Part shown: in pieces, positions 63,487 to 64,000 of the stretch
How positions within the stretch are numbered: position 1 is the stretch's first letter
How the letters are laid out: the number at the start of each line of letters is the position of its first letter
NCBI RefSeq assembly: GCF_000271305.1
Contig: NZ_AKGD01000004.1
Location: forward strand, 434,001-498,000
Direction of reading: 5' to 3'
Source: Hydrocarboniphaga effusa AP103
GTDB taxonomy: Bacteria; Pseudomonadota; Gammaproteobacteria; Nevskiales; Nevskiaceae
Length of the DNA stretch: 64,000 nucleotides
The notes under the pieces: generated by a model
The model's database searches: none
Told to the model about the DNA's origin: nothing
What the model saw: only the letters and a program-made list of their open reading frames with translations
Translations under genes and position numbers: made by a program

Positions 63487-64000
63487 GTGCATTCGCTGCA
63501 GCAAAATTCGATCGGCGCGGCATCCGAGGCCGTGTCTCGTCCGGCCCATCGGCTCTCGGTCGCGCCGATGATGGACTGGACCGACACGCATTGCCGGTCA
63601 TTCCATCGCCTGCTCGCCCCACATGCGCTGCTCTACACCGAAATGGTCACCACCGGCGCGCTGCTGCATGGCGATGTCGAGCGCCACCTGCGCTTCGACG
63701 CGAGCGAACATCCGCTCGCGCTGCAGCTCGGCGGTTCGGAGCCCGACGCGCTCGCCCGCTGTGCCGCACTCGCCGAGCAGTGGCAGTACGACGAGGTCAA
63801 TCTCAATTGCGGCTGTCCGTCCGATCGCGTCCAGGAAGGCCGCTTCGGCGCCTGCCTGATGCGCGAGGCCGATCGTGTCGCCGATTGCGTACGCGCGATG
63901 CGCTCCGCGACCGACCTGCCGGTGACGGTCAAGCATCGCGTCGGTATCGATGACAGCGAGGATTACGCCTTCATGCGCGGCTTCGTCGAAACCGTCGCCG
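63487..64000 (+). CDS. dusA: tRNA-dihydrouridine synthase A, N-terminal part cut by the window edge
   Basis: 171 codons lie in the window. RLSVAPMMDWTDTHCRSFHR is the DusA start, and YTEMVTTGALLHGD and PLALQLGG follow. VNLNCGCPSDRVQEGRFGAC holds the active-site Cys, and TVKHRVGIDD lies close to the cut. DusA reduces U20/U20a in tRNA with FMN. The start is taken as the GTG at 63487; a GTG at 63532 would also leave the domain intact. It is divergent from the regulator gene at 63386. Confidence 0.92.
   Translation, partial: MHSLQQNSIGAASEAVSRPAHRLSVAPMMDWTDTHCRSFHRLLAPHALLYTEMVTTGALLHGDVERHLRFDASEHPLALQLGGSEPDALARCAALAEQWQYDEVNLNCGCPSDRVQEGRFGACLMREADRVADCVRAMRSATDLPVTVKHRVGIDDSEDYAFMRGFVETVA

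Noticed and set aside
1..64000. tRNA or rRNA genes, riboswitches
   Set aside because: Reading both strands by eye I found no convincing T-loop/acceptor pattern or rRNA core sequence; a tRNAscan/Rfam run would be needed to exclude a missed one.

Overview
The window is a G+C-rich chromosomal stretch from a gammaproteobacterium, most likely of the Xanthomonadales/Lysobacterales (Lysobacter/Rhodanobacter-like). This rests on a cyoABCD quinol oxidase followed by a SURF1-like gene, a large TonB-dependent receptor of the NNTVEALQRVTG plug type, a membrane PQQ glucose dehydrogenase, a GH144-like/GH15/GH3 glucanase cluster, and many GTG/TTG starts. No rRNA, tRNA, CRISPR array, integrase or complete insertion sequence was found. 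The genus is an inference.

Layout. 1-4.3 kb (minus): cytochrome bo3-type quinol oxidase cyoA-B-C-D plus a truncated SURF1-like gene, divergent from an MFS transporter, with a strong hairpin between them. 6-13.5 kb: a small cytochrome c, an N-terminally truncated BNR/sialidase-like remnant, a metal-dependent hydrolase, an AraC regulator divergent from a short-chain dehydrogenase, a purple-acid-phosphatase-like lipoprotein, an esterase and a YgjP-like metalloprotease. 13.5-17.8 kb: one 1409-residue envelope protein of unknown function. 17.9-18.5 kb: a higBA toxin-antitoxin pair with a visible operator. 18.5-28 kb: a tight operon (GH144-like, GH15, SbmA/YddA-like ABC protein, CocE-like hydrolase) divergent from a GH3 beta-glucosidase. 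The GH3 gene is broken by a perfect 356-bp tandem duplication, and both the ABC protein and the CocE-like hydrolase have degenerate catalytic motifs. 28-36 kb: a palindromic repeat cluster, glucose dehydrogenase, glutathione reductase, an Arg/Asp/Ser-rich secreted protein and a two-gene multiheme cytochrome c operon. 36-39 kb: a TonB-dependent receptor.

39.3-48.4 kb is the clearest accessory island. It holds an MmeI-like DNA methyltransferase, a DEAD-like helicase, a GIY-YIG (T5orf172-type) nuclease and a RloC-like AAA ATPase with a CxxC hook, all on the minus strand with overlapping or close junctions. This is a restriction/phage-defence module resembling the helicase-methylase-ATPase type I recall from defence-system catalogues. 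The ATPase is split by an in-frame TAG between Walker B and the H-loop. A short frame upstream of the methyltransferase also carries an in-frame TAG. Base composition drops inside the methyltransferase where the target-recognition domain should lie.

48.6-64 kb: dusC, then an RND efflux operon (adaptor, pump, outer-membrane factor) that continues into a heavy-metal-type two-component system. Next come two glycan-related genes (ELM1-like and GT8-like), a 2OG-Fe(II) oxygenase, a TctE/TctD-like two-component system and the start of dusA. A family of CTCTCCCGC-type palindromes recurs at 28, 49.6 and 54.6 kb, the last inside the efflux operon. Two small tandem-repeat loci (16-bp units at 49.7 kb and 7-bp units at 61.2 kb) are also present.
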